Assembly (NCBI GenBank): GCA_036946405.1 | Contig: JAQIJC010000001.1 | Coordinates: 2,741,501 to 2,805,500, forward strand | From: Sphingomonas phyllosphaerae | GTDB taxonomy: Bacteria > Pseudomonadota > Alphaproteobacteria > Sphingomonadales > Sphingomonadaceae | Direction: 5' to 3' | Length of the DNA stretch: 64,000 bases | Shown here: in pieces, positions 36,172-48,600 of the stretch | Layout: each line of letters opens with the position of its first letter | How positions within the stretch are numbered: position 1 is the stretch's first letter | Translations under genes and position numbers: made by a program | The notes under the pieces: model-generated | The model's input: the letters and a program-made list of their open reading frames with translations, nothing else | What the model was told of the DNA's origin: nothing | Databases searched by the model: none

Positions 36172-37392
36172 ATGTTGCGCCGCCCTCCTGTCCCGAATCG
36201 CAGCGAATGGCGGACCGGCTGGCCGATCGTGCTGGGGGCGGTGGTCGGCAGCGGCGCGGGCCCGGCGCTGTTCCAGAATTTGTCGAGCATGTTCGTCCCT
36301 GGCATGACCGGCGAGTTCGGCTGGAGCCGCGGCGCGATCGCCGCCGCCAGCGGGCTCGGTTTCGCCGGCAGCCTCGCGGTGCCGCTGCTCGGGCGCGTCG
36401 TCGATCGCATCGGCGTGCGGCCGATGATCGTCGGCTGCATGGTGGCGCTTGCCGCCGCCTATCTCGGCATGGCGGCGATGACCGGGCGGCTGTGGCATTA
36501 TCACCTACTCGTGCTCGCCCTCGCGATGACCGTGCCGGGCACCAGCGCGCTGGCGTACGGCAAGCTGATCGCGGCGCGCTTCGTCGCGCATCGCGGTTTG
36601 GCGCTCGGCATCGCGACCTCGGGCCTGCCGCTGACCACGTTGCTTTTGCCGATCGCGCTGGCGGAAGTGATCGGCCACTTTGGTTGGCGCGGGGGCTTCG
36701 TCGCGCTGGCAATCTATTCGGCGCTGATCGCGTTGCCGATCGCGCTGCTCGCGATCCGCGGCGCCGATCTCGCCACGCGCCCGGCCGGTGACGCGCCCGA
36801 GCCCGCCGGCCTCACCGCCGCCGCGGCACGGCGCGATCCCCGCTTCTGGCGGCTCGGCCTGACCGGCTTCTTCGTCAATCTGGGTACGATCGGCTTCGTC
36901 ACGCAATTGGTGCCGTTCGGGATCGACCGGGGGCTGGCCGCGATGGACGCGGCACTGCTGCTCACGGCGTTTGGCGCCTCGCAGGTGGCGGCGCGCGTCA
37001 CGTTCGGCGCGCTGATCGACCGCTTCCCGCCGCAGCGGATCGCCGCCACCGTCGCCTTCGTTTCCGCCTTCGGCTTCGCGGCGCTGCAATGGCGCGGGCT
37101 GGCGCTGCCGGGGCTCGCGCTCGGCGTCTTCTTCGCCGGGCTGATGAACGGCGCGGAGAACGATCTCTTCCCGTTCTTCGCCGCGCGGCTGTTCGGATTG
37201 CGCGCCTATGGCGAGATCTACGGCACGCTGATCGTCGTCGCGCTGATCGGCAGCGGGGCCGGCATCATCGGCTTCGGGGCGCTCCACGACCTGACCGGTG
37301 GGGATACCATCGGGCTCACCGTGGCGAGCGGAGCGCTGGCGATCGCCGGGCTGCTCTTCGCGGGGCTGCGCGACCGCCCCGCGCACGGCTAG
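36172..37392 (+). CDS. MFS transporter, paralogue 2
   Basis: 406-residue twelve-helix transporter that is a tandem paralogue of the gene before it, 9 bp away. Shared stretches include QNLSS, GWSRG, PGTSxLAYGKLIAARFV and FAGLMNGAENDLFPFF plus AARLFGLRAYGEIYG. Both copies are full length with intact frames, so this is duplication followed by divergence, not a broken gene. It ends 33 bp before gyrB. Confidence 0.85.
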   Translation: MLRRPPVPNRSEWRTGWPIVLGAVVGSGAGPALFQNLSSMFVPGMTGEFGWSRGAIAAASGLGFAGSLAVPLLGRVVDRIGVRPMIVGCMVALAAAYLGMAAMTGRLWHYHLLVLALAMTVPGTSALAYGKLIAARFVAHRGLALGIATSGLPLTTLLLPIALAEVIGHFGWRGGFVALAIYSALIALPIALLAIRGADLATRPAGDAPEPAGLTAAAARRDPRFWRLGLTGFFVNLGTIGFVTQLVPFGIDRGLAAMDAALLLTAFGASQVAARVTFGALIDRFPPQRIAATVAFVSAFGFAALQWRGLALPGLALGVFFAGLMNGAENDLFPFFAARLFGLRAYGEIYGTLIVVALIGSGAGIIGFGALHDLTGGDTIGLTVASGALAIAGLLFAGLRDRPAHG

Positions 37393-39927
<2,535 letters not shown>

Positions 39928-39932
39928 AAGCC

Positions 39933-40015
39933 GTCGCCCCGGGTTTGATCCGGGGCCCCGCTTCGTGTCGACAGCGGGAAGAAGAAGCTGGGTCCCGGAT
40001 CAAACCCGGGACGAC
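39933..40015. repeat. Family A inverted repeat, copy 3
   Basis: GTCGCCCCGGGTTTGATCCG continuing GGGCCCCGCTTC, and the facing arm GAAGAAGCTGGGTCCCGGAT continuing CAAACCCGGGACGAC. This is the most symmetrical copy. It begins six bases after the gyrB stop, so it may act as terminator or mRNA 3' stabiliser. Confidence 0.88.
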
Positions 40016-40043
40016 GCTAGGGGATGACGGCTCACCCCCACGT

Positions 40044-40137
40044 GTCATCCCCGCGCAGGCGGGGATCCAGACGCGCAGGTTCTCGTAAGGGCCACAGGCG
40101 TCGGAGGTTCTGGATTCCCGCCTACGCGGGAATGACG
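40044..40137. repeat. Family C inverted repeat, copy 1
   Basis: GTCATCCCCGCGCAGGCGGG continuing GATCCAGA, and the facing arm TCTGGATTCCCGCCTACGCG continuing GGAATGAC, about 38 bp apart. Directly follows a family A copy between convergent gyrB and nudC. The 229-bp gap is almost entirely repeat. Confidence 0.85.
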
Positions 40138-40156
40138 GAGCGGCGGGCGGACAGAC

Positions 40157-41053
40157 CTACGCCGCCGTCTCCTCCACCCACGCCCGCAGCAGCGAGTGCG
40201 CGATCGCATAGCGCGGCGGCGCGACGAACGTGCCCGCCTCACCCGCCAGCGCCGCCCGCACCTCGTCACGCGTCACCCAGCGCGCATCCTCCAGTTCGTT
40301 GGTGTCGAGCGTGATCGCATCATCCTCCGCCTCGGCGACGCACGCGATCATCAGTTGCGACGGAAATGGCCACGGCTGGCTCGCGACATAGCGCACCGCC
40401 CCGACCCGCACCCCGGCTTCTTCGGCAATTTCGCGCGCCACCGCTTCCTCGATCGACTCGCCCGGCTCCAGAAATCCGGCCAGTGCCGAATAGCGCCCGG
40501 CCGGGAACGCTGCCTGCCGACCGATCAGCGCGCGCCCGTCGTGCTCGGCGATCATGATGACGACCGGATCGACGCGGGGGAAATGCTCGGCTTTGCAATT
40601 CGGGCAGTTGCGGCCCCAGCCGGCGCGGAACGGCGCCGTCGCATGGCCACAGCGCGCGCAGAACGGATGCCGCGCGTGCCAGTCGATCAGCGCGCGCGCC
40701 GCCGCGAAAGTCGCCGCCTCGCCGCCCCGCAACCGGTCGAGCAGCGCGAACAAAGTCGGCGAGCGATAGGGCGGCGGCGGCGCATCGCCCGGGATCACCG
40801 CCGCGAAATGCGCGCGACCTTCGGCCAGCCCGAGCAACACGAACTCAGCCCCGTCCGGGGCCTCCGCGATCGTGCCCCACGACAGCGCGCCATCCTCCGC
40901 CACGACCGGCTCGAACGCGTCGAGCCGCAGCAATCGCGAGGACGGGTCGGCCAGCAGCGCAGCGACCGCCGGCGGATCGTGACGGAGTGCATCCGCCCGA
41001 TCCAGCGTGCCGCCGGTGAACCCGGTTTCGATCACCCCGCCTGCCCTCACCAT
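40157..41053 (-). CDS. nudC: NAD(+) diphosphatase / deNADding enzyme NudC
   Basis: 298-residue Nudix hydrolase that cleaves NADH and removes NAD caps from RNA 5' ends. The zinc ribbon uses C132, C135, C150 and C153. The Nudix box GFLEPGESIEEAVAREIAEEAG is at 193-214, and SQPWPFPSQLM at 225-235 is the hallmark that separates NudC from other Nudix enzymes. The ATG at 41053 overlaps the upstream hydrolase stop by seven bases (ATGGTGA). Confidence 0.93.
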   Translation of the reverse strand: MVRAGGVIETGFTGGTLDRADALRHDPPAVAALLADPSSRLLRLDAFEPVVAEDGALSWGTIAEAPDGAEFVLLGLAEGRAHFAAVIPGDAPPPPYRSPTLFALLDRLRGGEAATFAAARALIDWHARHPFCARCGHATAPFRAGWGRNCPNCKAEHFPRVDPVVIMIAEHDGRALIGRQAAFPAGRYSALAGFLEPGESIEEAVAREIAEEAGVRVGAVRYVASQPWPFPSQLMIACVAEAEDDAITLDTNELEDARWVTRDEVRAALAGEAGTFVAPPRYAIAHSLLRAWVEETAA

Positions 41054-42399
41054 TGTCCCCCGTGCAACCGCGCGGCGTCGCGCCGGATCGCCGCATAGGT
41101 TTCCTTGCCGAGCGGCCATTTCTCCGCCGGGAAGTAATTGACCATGATCGTGCTGCGGAAGCGCTTGGCCGGATCGACCAGCGCCAGCGTGCCCGCCGCC
41201 CCCGCCCAGCCATAACTGCCCTTCGATGCGCCGTTCGGATCGTCGTTGAGATACACCACGCCGCCCGCGCCGAACCCGCGCTGCTGCCCGTCATTGTCGA
41301 AGAAGACGCCGGCCGGCATCAGGTTCGACATCGCCAGCCGCGCGGTCTGCTCCTTCATCACGCGCGTACCTTCAAGCGTGCCGTAATTCTGCAGCATGTG
41401 GAGGAAGCGGTCGTAATCGCGCGCGCTGCTCACCAGCCCCGCACCGCCATAAGGGAAGCTCGGCGGCTGCAACCACGGCGAGCGCGCCGCCGGGTCGAGC
41501 GGGGTCAGCTTTTCCTCGACGAACGCGTAATTGGTCGCGAAGCGCCCGACGTCGCGCTGCGGCACCTGCCAGTAGGTCGAACCCATCTTGAGCGGGTCGA
41601 GCAGCCGCGTCTGGACGAAGCGCTCGAACGACATGCCGCTCGCCTTCTCGACCACCGCCGCCAGCACGTCGAGCCCCATCGAATAATGCCACGTCGTCCC
41701 CGGCTCTGCGACCAGCGGCGCCTGCGCCACCCGCTCGGCAAACGCGCTGAGCGACGCCGGACGCGTTTGCCGTGCCTGCGCCTCGATCTGCGCGTTGACG
41801 GTCGCGGGGACCAGCCCCAGCCGCTCGAATTCCTTCAGCAGCGGCCCCTTGGCGTTGATCTGATAGCCGATCCCCGAGGTATGCGTCATCAGCTCGCGGA
41901 TCGTGATCGGCTTGGTCGCGGCGCGCGTCTCCAGCGAGGTGTCGGGGCTGGTCAGCACGCGCATCTTCGCGAACGCCGGAAAATACTTCGACAGCGGATC
42001 GTCGAGCGACAGCTTGCCGTCCTCGACCAGCAGCATCGCCGCCATGCCGGTGATCGGCTTGGTCATCGAGTAGACACGCCATAGCGAATCGGGGCCGGCC
42101 GCCGCCGCGCCGGGATCGAGCGAGATGTTGCCCGCGGTGACGAACACCGTCGGCAACTCGCCCAGGCCGAAGGCGCCGACGATCCCCGGCATCTTCCCCG
42201 CCGCGACATAGCCGTCGTACAGCGCCTTGGTCGCGGGCAGCAGCGTCGCTGCCGCGGCGGCATCCGGCGCGCGCGGCGCGGGCGCGGGCGGGCGCATTTG
42301 CGGCTGCGGTTGCTGCGCCGACGCCGCGACCGTCGCCAGCAGCGCCGCACCAAGCCCCGCCGCCTTCACCGGCTTCATCGTCCACCGCTTCGTCATCAT
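41047..42399 (-). CDS. Beta-lactamase/esterase family serine hydrolase, secreted
   Basis: 450-residue class C-type penicillin-binding fold with a signal peptide (about 1-29, ending ASAQQ) and a Pro-rich linker. The nucleophile is S111 in SMTK, the Tyr motif is WHYSMG at about 236, and a SYGWAGAAGT-like stretch takes the place of KTG. Such proteins act as esterases, carboxypeptidases or D-aminopeptidases more often than as true beta-lactamases. AGGAGACGGGC precedes the ATG at 42399, which overlaps the mutY stop (ATGATGA). Confidence 0.87.
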   Translation of the reverse strand: MMTKRWTMKPVKAAGLGAALLATVAASAQQPQPQMRPPAPAPRAPDAAAAATLLPATKALYDGYVAAGKMPGIVGAFGLGELPTVFVTAGNISLDPGAAAAGPDSLWRVYSMTKPITGMAAMLLVEDGKLSLDDPLSKYFPAFAKMRVLTSPDTSLETRAATKPITIRELMTHTSGIGYQINAKGPLLKEFERLGLVPATVNAQIEAQARQTRPASLSAFAERVAQAPLVAEPGTTWHYSMGLDVLAAVVEKASGMSFERFVQTRLLDPLKMGSTYWQVPQRDVGRFATNYAFVEEKLTPLDPAARSPWLQPPSFPYGGAGLVSSARDYDRFLHMLQNYGTLEGTRVMKEQTARLAMSNLMPAGVFFDNDGQQRGFGAGGVVYLNDDPNGASKGSYGWAGAAGTLALVDPAKRFRSTIMVNYFPAEKWPLGKETYAAIRRDAARLHGGQW

Positions 42400-43436
42400 G
42401 CCCGTCTCCTCACCACATCTGCCGCTTTCGCGAACACCGTCGGCAATCCCGCTTCGTTCAGCCGATCGACCGGCCACCACTCACCTTTGTTGCTCGCGGC
42501 CTCCGTGTGCGCCACCGCGATCGTCAGGTCGATCGTGAAATGCGTGAAGCCGTGACTTACCCCCTCATCCAGCATCCGCCATTCGGCCTCGGCGGGCGCG
42601 TCCGCCAGCAGCGGCGGTGCATCGCTCCACGGCCCCGTGGGGAGCGCGCGCATCCCGCCGAGCAAGCCCTTGTCCGGTCGCCGCACCAGCAACACCGAAT
42701 CGCCCCGCTGCAACCAGAACAAGGTCCCGTGCCGATGCGGCCGCGCCGCCTTCGGCTTCTTGACCGGGTAAGCCTCGGGCGTCCCCGCCGCCTGCGCCGC
42801 GCACGCATGATGGAGCGGGCAGAGCAGGCATCGCGGCCGCCGTGGCGTGCAGATCGCCGAGCCGAGGTCCATCATCGCCTGCGCAAAGTCACCCGCGCGC
42901 GTGTCGGGCGTGATCGTATCCGCCGCCGCCCGGATCGCTTTACGCGCCGCCGGTAGCGGCGTGTCGATCGCGAACAGCCGTGCGACGACGCGTTCGACAT
43001 TGGCATCGACCACCACCGCGCGCCGCCCGAACGCGATCGCCGCCACCGCCGCCGCGGTATAGTCGCCGAAGCCCGGCAGCGCGCGCAACGCCGCCTCGGT
43101 GTCCGGCAACTGACCACCGTGCGCCGCCGCGATCGTGCGTGCCGCCGCGAGGAGGTTGCGCGCGCGGGCATAATAGCCGAGCCCCGCCCATCCCGCCATC
43201 ACCTCGCCCTCTTCGGCGGCGGCGAGGTCGGCGAAGGTCGGCCAGCGCCGCGTCCATTCGATGAACCGTGGACGCACCGTCGCGACCGTGGTCTGCTGGA
43301 GCATCACCTCGCTCAGCCACACGCGATAGGGGTCGGCGACCTCGCCCGCCTTCGCGCGCCATGGCAGATCGCGGCGGTGGCGATCATACCAGTCGAGCAA
43401 CGGAGTCGCGATATCGATCCGGTGCTTGGCGTCCAT
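42396..43436 (-). CDS. mutY: Adenine DNA glycosylase MutY
   Basis: 346-residue glycosylase that removes adenine paired with 8-oxoguanine. The HhH motif is LPGFGDYTAAAVAAIAF, catalytic residues are E43 (LSEVMLQQT) and D144 (VVVDANVERV), and the 4Fe-4S cluster ligands are C196, C203, C206 and C212. A C-terminal NUDIX-like domain (from about 235) reads the oxidised base. First gene of the mutY-hydrolase-nudC run and divergent from dciA by 26 bp. Confidence 0.95.
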   Translation of the reverse strand: MDAKHRIDIATPLLDWYDRHRRDLPWRAKAGEVADPYRVWLSEVMLQQTTVATVRPRFIEWTRRWPTFADLAAAEEGEVMAGWAGLGYYARARNLLAAARTIAAAHGGQLPDTEAALRALPGFGDYTAAAVAAIAFGRRAVVVDANVERVVARLFAIDTPLPAARKAIRAAADTITPDTRAGDFAQAMMDLGSAICTPRRPRCLLCPLHHACAAQAAGTPEAYPVKKPKAARPHRHGTLFWLQRGDSVLLVRRPDKGLLGGMRALPTGPWSDAPPLLADAPAEAEWRMLDEGVSHGFTHFTIDLTIAVAHTEAASNKGEWWPVDRLNEAGLPTVFAKAADVVRRRA

Positions 43437-43462
43437 GCCCCGGCTATGGCATGGGCGGCAGA

Positions 43463-43978
43463 ATGAGCAAGCGCGCCGGCGACCCCACGAACGAATCCCC
43501 GCGCCACAATCGCTCGCAGCAGGTCGCGGAACTGTTGCCGGCGGTCGGCGGCGCGGCGTTCCGGCGCTTCGGCTTCGTGCAATCGGCGATCGTCACGCGC
43601 TGGCCGGAGATCGTCGGGGAGCGACTCGCCGCCGCCAGCACCCCGGAGTCGATCCGTTTTCCCGCCGGCAAGAAGCAGGACGGCGTGTTGACGCTGACCG
43701 TTCGCGGCGCCCATGCTGCGATGATGAGCCATCTGACGGCCGAGATCATCGAACGCGTGAACCGCTTCTTCGGCTATGCCGCGGTGGTGCGCGTCGCGAT
43801 CCGGCATGGCGAGGTCACGCGCCGCCCTGAACGCCGCGCGCCGCCGTCGCTCGCCCCCGCTCCGCCGGAAATGGGGCAGAGCCTGCGCACGATCGCCGAT
43901 CCCGAATTGAAGGCCGTGCTGGAGGCGCTCGCCTCCGGCGTCGCCGCGCCCCGCCCCGTTCTCCCGAAGGTCCGATGA
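43463..43978 (+). CDS. dciA: DUF721 / DciA family protein
   Basis: 171-residue protein with the DUF721 domain: FGFVQSAIVTRWPEIVGERLAAASTPESIRF, followed by LTLTVRGAHAAMMSHLTAEIIERVNRFFGYAAVVRV. In bacteria lacking DnaC or DnaI, DciA helps load the DnaB replicative helicase. The C-terminal half is disordered-looking and Pro-rich, with a short conserved SLRTIADPELKAVLEALA helix. The ATGA overlap with the following dsbA-like gene shows coupling. Confidence 0.82.
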   Translation: MSKRAGDPTNESPRHNRSQQVAELLPAVGGAAFRRFGFVQSAIVTRWPEIVGERLAAASTPESIRFPAGKKQDGVLTLTVRGAHAAMMSHLTAEIIERVNRFFGYAAVVRVAIRHGEVTRRPERRAPPSLAPAPPEMGQSLRTIADPELKAVLEALASGVAAPRPVLPKVR

Positions 43979-44637
43979 CGCGCTTTACTTTTCCCCTGCT
44001 CGCCGCGGTCGCGTTGACCGCGGCCGTCGCGCCGCGACCTTGGACGTCGGTCGCGACCCCGGTGCCGAACGGCAGCTATCTGATTGGCAATCCCAAGGCG
44101 CGGGTGAAGCTGGTCGAGTACGTCAGCTACACCTGCCCGCATTGCGCGCACTTCACGCAGGAATCCGATGCCGCGCTCGGCGCGATGGTCCGTTCGGGCT
44201 CGACCAGCATCGAGTTGCGCAACCAGGTGCATGACGGGATCGACCTCGCCGCCGCGACGCTCGCGCGTTGCTCGGGCGCGGCGGCCTTCCCGCGCGTCCA
44301 CGCCGCCTTCTTCCAGAAGCAGGCGCAATGGCTCGATCGCGCCAGCGACTGGGTGCAGGGCAATCGCGAGCGGATCGCGAGTTGGCCGCAGCTGGCGCAG
44401 CTCTCCGCGATCGCCGAGGGCGCCGGGCTGACCGCGATCGCGCGCGACGCGGGTGCGCCATCGGCCGCGATCAGTGCCTGCTTCGCCACCGACGCCGCGG
44501 TCAAGAAGACGATTGCCGTCTCGGAAGGCACGTCGAAGGTCCCCGGCACGCCCGCCTTCGAGATTAACGGGCGACTGGTCCAGAATGTCGGCTGGGCGCA
44601 GTTGCAGCCGCAATTGCGCGCGGCGGGTGCGAAATGA
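43975..44637 (+). CDS. DsbA-like thiol:disulfide protein 1
   Basis: 220-residue exported thioredoxin-fold protein. The signal peptide is about 1-20, and the redox site is C54-P-H-C57 (YTCPHCAHF), the classical DsbA CPHC dipeptide. The cis-Pro loop is KVPGTPAFEINGRLV. The intervening helical domain matches DsbA/Com1 types. It probably introduces disulfides into secreted proteins, with DsbB (56167) as possible reoxidant. Starts within the dciA stop. Confidence 0.87.
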   Translation: MTRFTFPLLAAVALTAAVAPRPWTSVATPVPNGSYLIGNPKARVKLVEYVSYTCPHCAHFTQESDAALGAMVRSGSTSIELRNQVHDGIDLAAATLARCSGAAAFPRVHAAFFQKQAQWLDRASDWVQGNRERIASWPQLAQLSAIAEGAGLTAIARDAGAPSAAISACFATDAAVKKTIAVSEGTSKVPGTPAFEINGRLVQNVGWAQLQPQLRAAGAK

Positions 44638-44653
44638 GCGACGGAGTGACACG

Positions 44654-45409
44654 ATGAAGCGTATGGCAATTCCCTTGCTGGCGGCGGCGTCGCTGCTCGC
44701 CGGCTGCGGCAGCGGCGCGGGCGGCGGCAACAGCAGCACCCCGACCGCCCCCGCCGGATCGGTGAAGGCGGTCGCCGCCCCCGCCGGGCAGGACTGGACG
44801 CAGGTCGTCTCCGCCACCCCGGAGGGCGGCTATGTCGTCGGCAACCCGGATGCCAGGCTGAAGCTGGTCGAATATGGCTCGCGCACCTGCCCGACGTGCG
44901 GCGCGTTCGGCCAGACCGGAATGCGCCCGCTGGAGGACAATTACGTCAAGACCGGCAAGGTCTCGTACGAATTCCGTGACTTCCTGGTCCACGGCCCGCC
45001 CGATCTCGCCGCGGCGCTGCTCGGGCGCTGCGCGGGGCCGCAACCGTTCTTCCCGATCCTGGAGCAGATGTACATCGACCAGCCCAAGTTCCTCGATACG
45101 CAGATGAAGATCGCGCAGGACCAGGCGTTCCTGCAGCAGACGCAGAACGCCGCCCCCGCGCAGGTCGCGACCGCCTGGGCCGAGAGGATGGGCTATCTGG
45201 AGTTCATCAAGCAGCGCGGCGTACCCGAGGCGCAGGCGCGCGCCTGCCTGACCGACGCCAAGGCGATCGACCAGCTGACCAAGATGATGCAGGACGGCAC
45301 CGACAAGAACGGCGTCACCGGCACCCCGACCTTCATCCTCAACGGCGCCAAGGTCGACGGCGTCACCTGGGCGCAGGTCGAGACGGCGCTGAAGAACGCG
45401 GGCGCGTGA
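44654..45409 (+). CDS. DsbA-like lipoprotein 2
   Basis: 251-residue DsbA relative with a lipoprotein signal: LLAGC puts the lipidated Cys at 18, followed by a Gly/Ser/Pro linker. The active site is C79-P-T-C82 (RTCPTCGAFG), less oxidising in expectation than CPHC. The cis-Pro loop GVTGTPTFILNGAKVDG is intact. It is homologous to the preceding gene along its length but longer. The 16-bp gap indicates a common transcript. Confidence 0.87.
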   Translation: MKRMAIPLLAAASLLAGCGSGAGGGNSSTPTAPAGSVKAVAAPAGQDWTQVVSATPEGGYVVGNPDARLKLVEYGSRTCPTCGAFGQTGMRPLEDNYVKTGKVSYEFRDFLVHGPPDLAAALLGRCAGPQPFFPILEQMYIDQPKFLDTQMKIAQDQAFLQQTQNAAPAQVATAWAERMGYLEFIKQRGVPEAQARACLTDAKAIDQLTKMMQDGTDKNGVTGTPTFILNGAKVDGVTWAQVETALKNAGA

Positions 45410-45504
45410 TGCCGACGGGCGTCCGTCGCCACGGACGCCTGTCGCGGGCGGGTGCTGGATGCGCCCGCCCTGCGCCAAATACGTCATCCCCTCGCCCCTC
45501 GCCG

Positions 45505-45600
45505 TCATCCCCGCGCAGGCGGGGATCCAGACGCGCGGACGTCGCGCTTCTCTCGGAGCGGTCAGCGGTTCTGGATCCCCGCCTCCGCGGGAATGACGGC
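45505..45600. repeat. Family C inverted repeat, copy 2
   Basis: GTCATCCCCGCGCAGGCGGG continuing GATCCAGACGCGCGGA, and facing TCTGGATCCCCGCCTCCGCG continuing GGAATGAC. The left 28 bases equal those of copy 1. It lies between the dsbA-like lipoprotein gene and smc, which run in the same direction. This 211-bp gap holds no other recognisable feature. Confidence 0.85.
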
Positions 45601-45620
45601 CGTAAAGACCGCCTGACGTC

Positions 45621-48600
45621 ATGCGGATAAAGCGCCTCCGCCTCACCGGATTCAAAAGCTTCGTCGATCCGGCCGACCTCCGTATCGAGCCCGGCCTCAC
45701 CGGCGTCGTCGGCCCGAACGGCTGCGGCAAGTCCAACCTCCTCGAAGCGCTCCGCTGGACGATGGGCGAGAACAGCGCCCGGTCGATGCGCGGCGCCGGC
45801 ATGGAGGACGTGATCTTCGCGGGCACCGCGTCGCGCCCGCCGCGCGACTTCGCCGAGGTCGCACTGCTCGCCGAGCGCGACGGCCCAGACGGTCCCGAGG
45901 AAAGCGAGATCGTCCGCCGCATCGAACGCGGCGCGGGCTCCGCGTATCGCATCGACGGCCGCGACGTGCGCGCGCGCGACGTGCAGTTGCTGTTCGCCGA
46001 TGCCGCGACCGGCGCGCACTCTCCCGCGCTCGTCAGCCAGAACCGCATCGGTGCGGTGATCGCCGCCCGCCCGGTCGAGCGCCGCGCGATGCTGGAGGAA
46101 GCCGCCGGCATCGCCGGCCTCCATGTCCGCCGCAAGGATGCCGAGACACGGCTGCGTGCCACCGAGGCCAATCTCGCGCGGCTCGACGAGTTGCTCGCCG
46201 ACCAGACGACGCGGATTGCGGCGCTTAGGCGACAGGCCCGCGCCGCCGAACGCTACCGCTTGCTCTCTGACCAAATCCGGCTCGCCGAAGCGCGGATGAT
46301 CTTCGCGCGCTGGCGCGACGCCGCCGCCGCCGCGACCGAGGCCAAGGCCGAAGCGGACGCCGCCGACGCCGCGCTCGCCACGGCGATCACCGACAGCAAC
46401 GCGGCGCAGGCCGAACAGCAAGCCGCTGCCGAACGCCATGTCGCCGCGCGTGACGCGGCGCTCGCCGCCCGCGACGCCGCCACCGAGATCGCGCATCGAC
46501 TCACCCGGCTTCAGGAACAGCGTCTCGGGCTCGAACGCCGACTCTCCGACACGCGCGCCGCGCGCGCGCGGATCGACGAGGATCGCGCGCGGGAGGATGC
46601 GCTCGCGCACGACGCCGCCGCGGCGATCGCGCGGCTTGCCGACGAACGCGACGCCCTCAAACAGCGTATCGCGCAAGCTGCCGCCGCCCGTCCCGGGCTC
46701 GACGCAGCGCTGGCCGACGCCGAACGCCGCGCACGCGACGCCGAGGTCGCGCTGGCGCAGGCGATGTCCGCGGAAGCCGCCGAGGCCGCCGAACGTCGTG
46801 TCGCGCTCGCCGCGCAGGCGGCCGCCGCGGCGCGCTACGATTGGGCGCGTCGCGAGGCGATACAGCTTGCGACGGCGATCGAGGCGCTCGACGATCCGGC
46901 CGTGCTCGAGGATCAGCGCGCCGCCGCCCGGACGAATTTCGCCGCCGCGCGGGAGCAGGCCGAGAAGGCCGCGGCGGCGCTGACCTGGGCCGAAACCAGC
47001 GAGACCGAGGCGCGCGAGGAACGCGACCCCGCCGAGGCGAGCCGTGCGGCGGCGATCGCCGCGCTCGCCGCACTCGATGGCGAACTCGCCGCCCTGCGCC
47101 AGTCGACCGCGCGCGACGGTGATCGACTGATCGACGCGGTCCGTGCCGAACCGGGGTTCGAACGCGCGCTCGCGGCGGTGCTCGGCGACGAGCTGGAAAC
47201 CGCACTGGCCGACTGGACCGGTGCCACGCTCGACCCGACCGATCCGCCCGCCCCGGTGGGCACGCTGCCGCTCGCCGCACGCGTCACCGCCCCGCGCGCG
47301 CTCGAACGGCGATTGTCGCAGGTCTTTCTCGTCGAAGCCGATTCGGGTCAGCTTCTTCAGGTCGGCCAGCGGCTCGTCACCCGCACGGGCCACGTCCGGC
47401 GCTGGGACGGCTATGTCAGCGACATCGGCGGCGTGGCGGCGGCCGAGCGGTTGCAGCGGCTCAACCGTATCGGCGCGCTGGAGGCGGAGCGCCCCGCCGC
47501 CGAGCAGGCGGTAGAGGCCGCCACCACGCGTCGCACCAGACTTGACGAGCGGATCGCGCGCGCCCGCGCCGCGGCGCAATCGTCGCGGACCTTGCTCGCC
47601 GAGGCCGAGGCGGCGTACCGCGCGGCGCAGCGCGACGAGGATCGCGCCACCGCGCTGATCGAGCGGTTGGTGGCGCAGCAGACCGACCTCGCCGCCCGTG
47701 CCGCGCGCGTGACCGCCGAGGCGGACGAGGCGGATATCGAAAAGGCACAGGCCGCTCAGGTGGTCGCCGCTTTGCCAGACGGTGCCGCGGCGGCAGCGGC
47801 CACCGCGCGGCTGCGCGCCGAGGCCGAAACGGCGCGCGCGCACGTCGCGCTCGCCCGCGCCGATCGCAGCACCCACGACCGGATGCTCGAAGAGGCGCGC
47901 GCTCGCGCATCCGGTGCCAGCGACGAAGCGCTCGGCTGGCGTGCACGGGCGGGCGAGGCGGCACGGCGGATCGAGGACATGACCGCGCGCGCAGTCGCGC
48001 TCGATGCCGAGCTGGCCGATCTCTCCGGACGTCCCGCGGCGCTGGCCGCCGAGATCACTGCGCTCGAGGCGGAGCATGTCGCCGCGCGCACCGCTGCCGA
48101 GGCGACCCACGAAGCCGAACGAGAGTCCGACGTCACCCTGCGGGTCGCCGATGCGGCGCTTACCAGCGCCGCCGAGGCCCTGACGCAGGCGCGTGAGCGG
48201 CGTGCCGGTGCGGCCGCGCGCCTCGAAGGTCACGAACTGCGCCGCGTCGAGATGGGGCGCGTTTCCGGCGAGCGGTTCGAATGCCCAGCACCGGTCCTGC
48301 CCGCGCGGGTCGGCTTCGATGGAGATTCCGTCACCAACCCCACGGAAGAATCGACCGCGCACGAGCGATTGACCATGGATCGCGAACGGCTCGGCCCGGT
48401 CAATCTGGTCGCCGAAATGGAACTCGCCGAGCTGGAAGCCGCCGGCACCGCCACCGCCGCGGAGCGCGAGGAACTGGGTCAGGCGGTCAACCGGTTGCGC
48501 GGTTCGATCGGTACGCTCAACCGCGAGGGTCGCCAGCGGCTGCTCGCCGCGTTCGAAGCGGTCGACGGCCATTTCCGCCGGCTGTTCACCACGTTGTTCG

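Noticed and set aside
34885..37392. Possibility that the two MFS genes are one broken or frameshifted gene
   Set aside because: Each has its own start, a full set of helices and its own stop, with residue-level divergence throughout.
39933..40137. CRISPR-like array after gyrB
   Set aside because: The units are two unrelated inverted-repeat elements, not regularly spaced direct repeats, and no cas genes are present.
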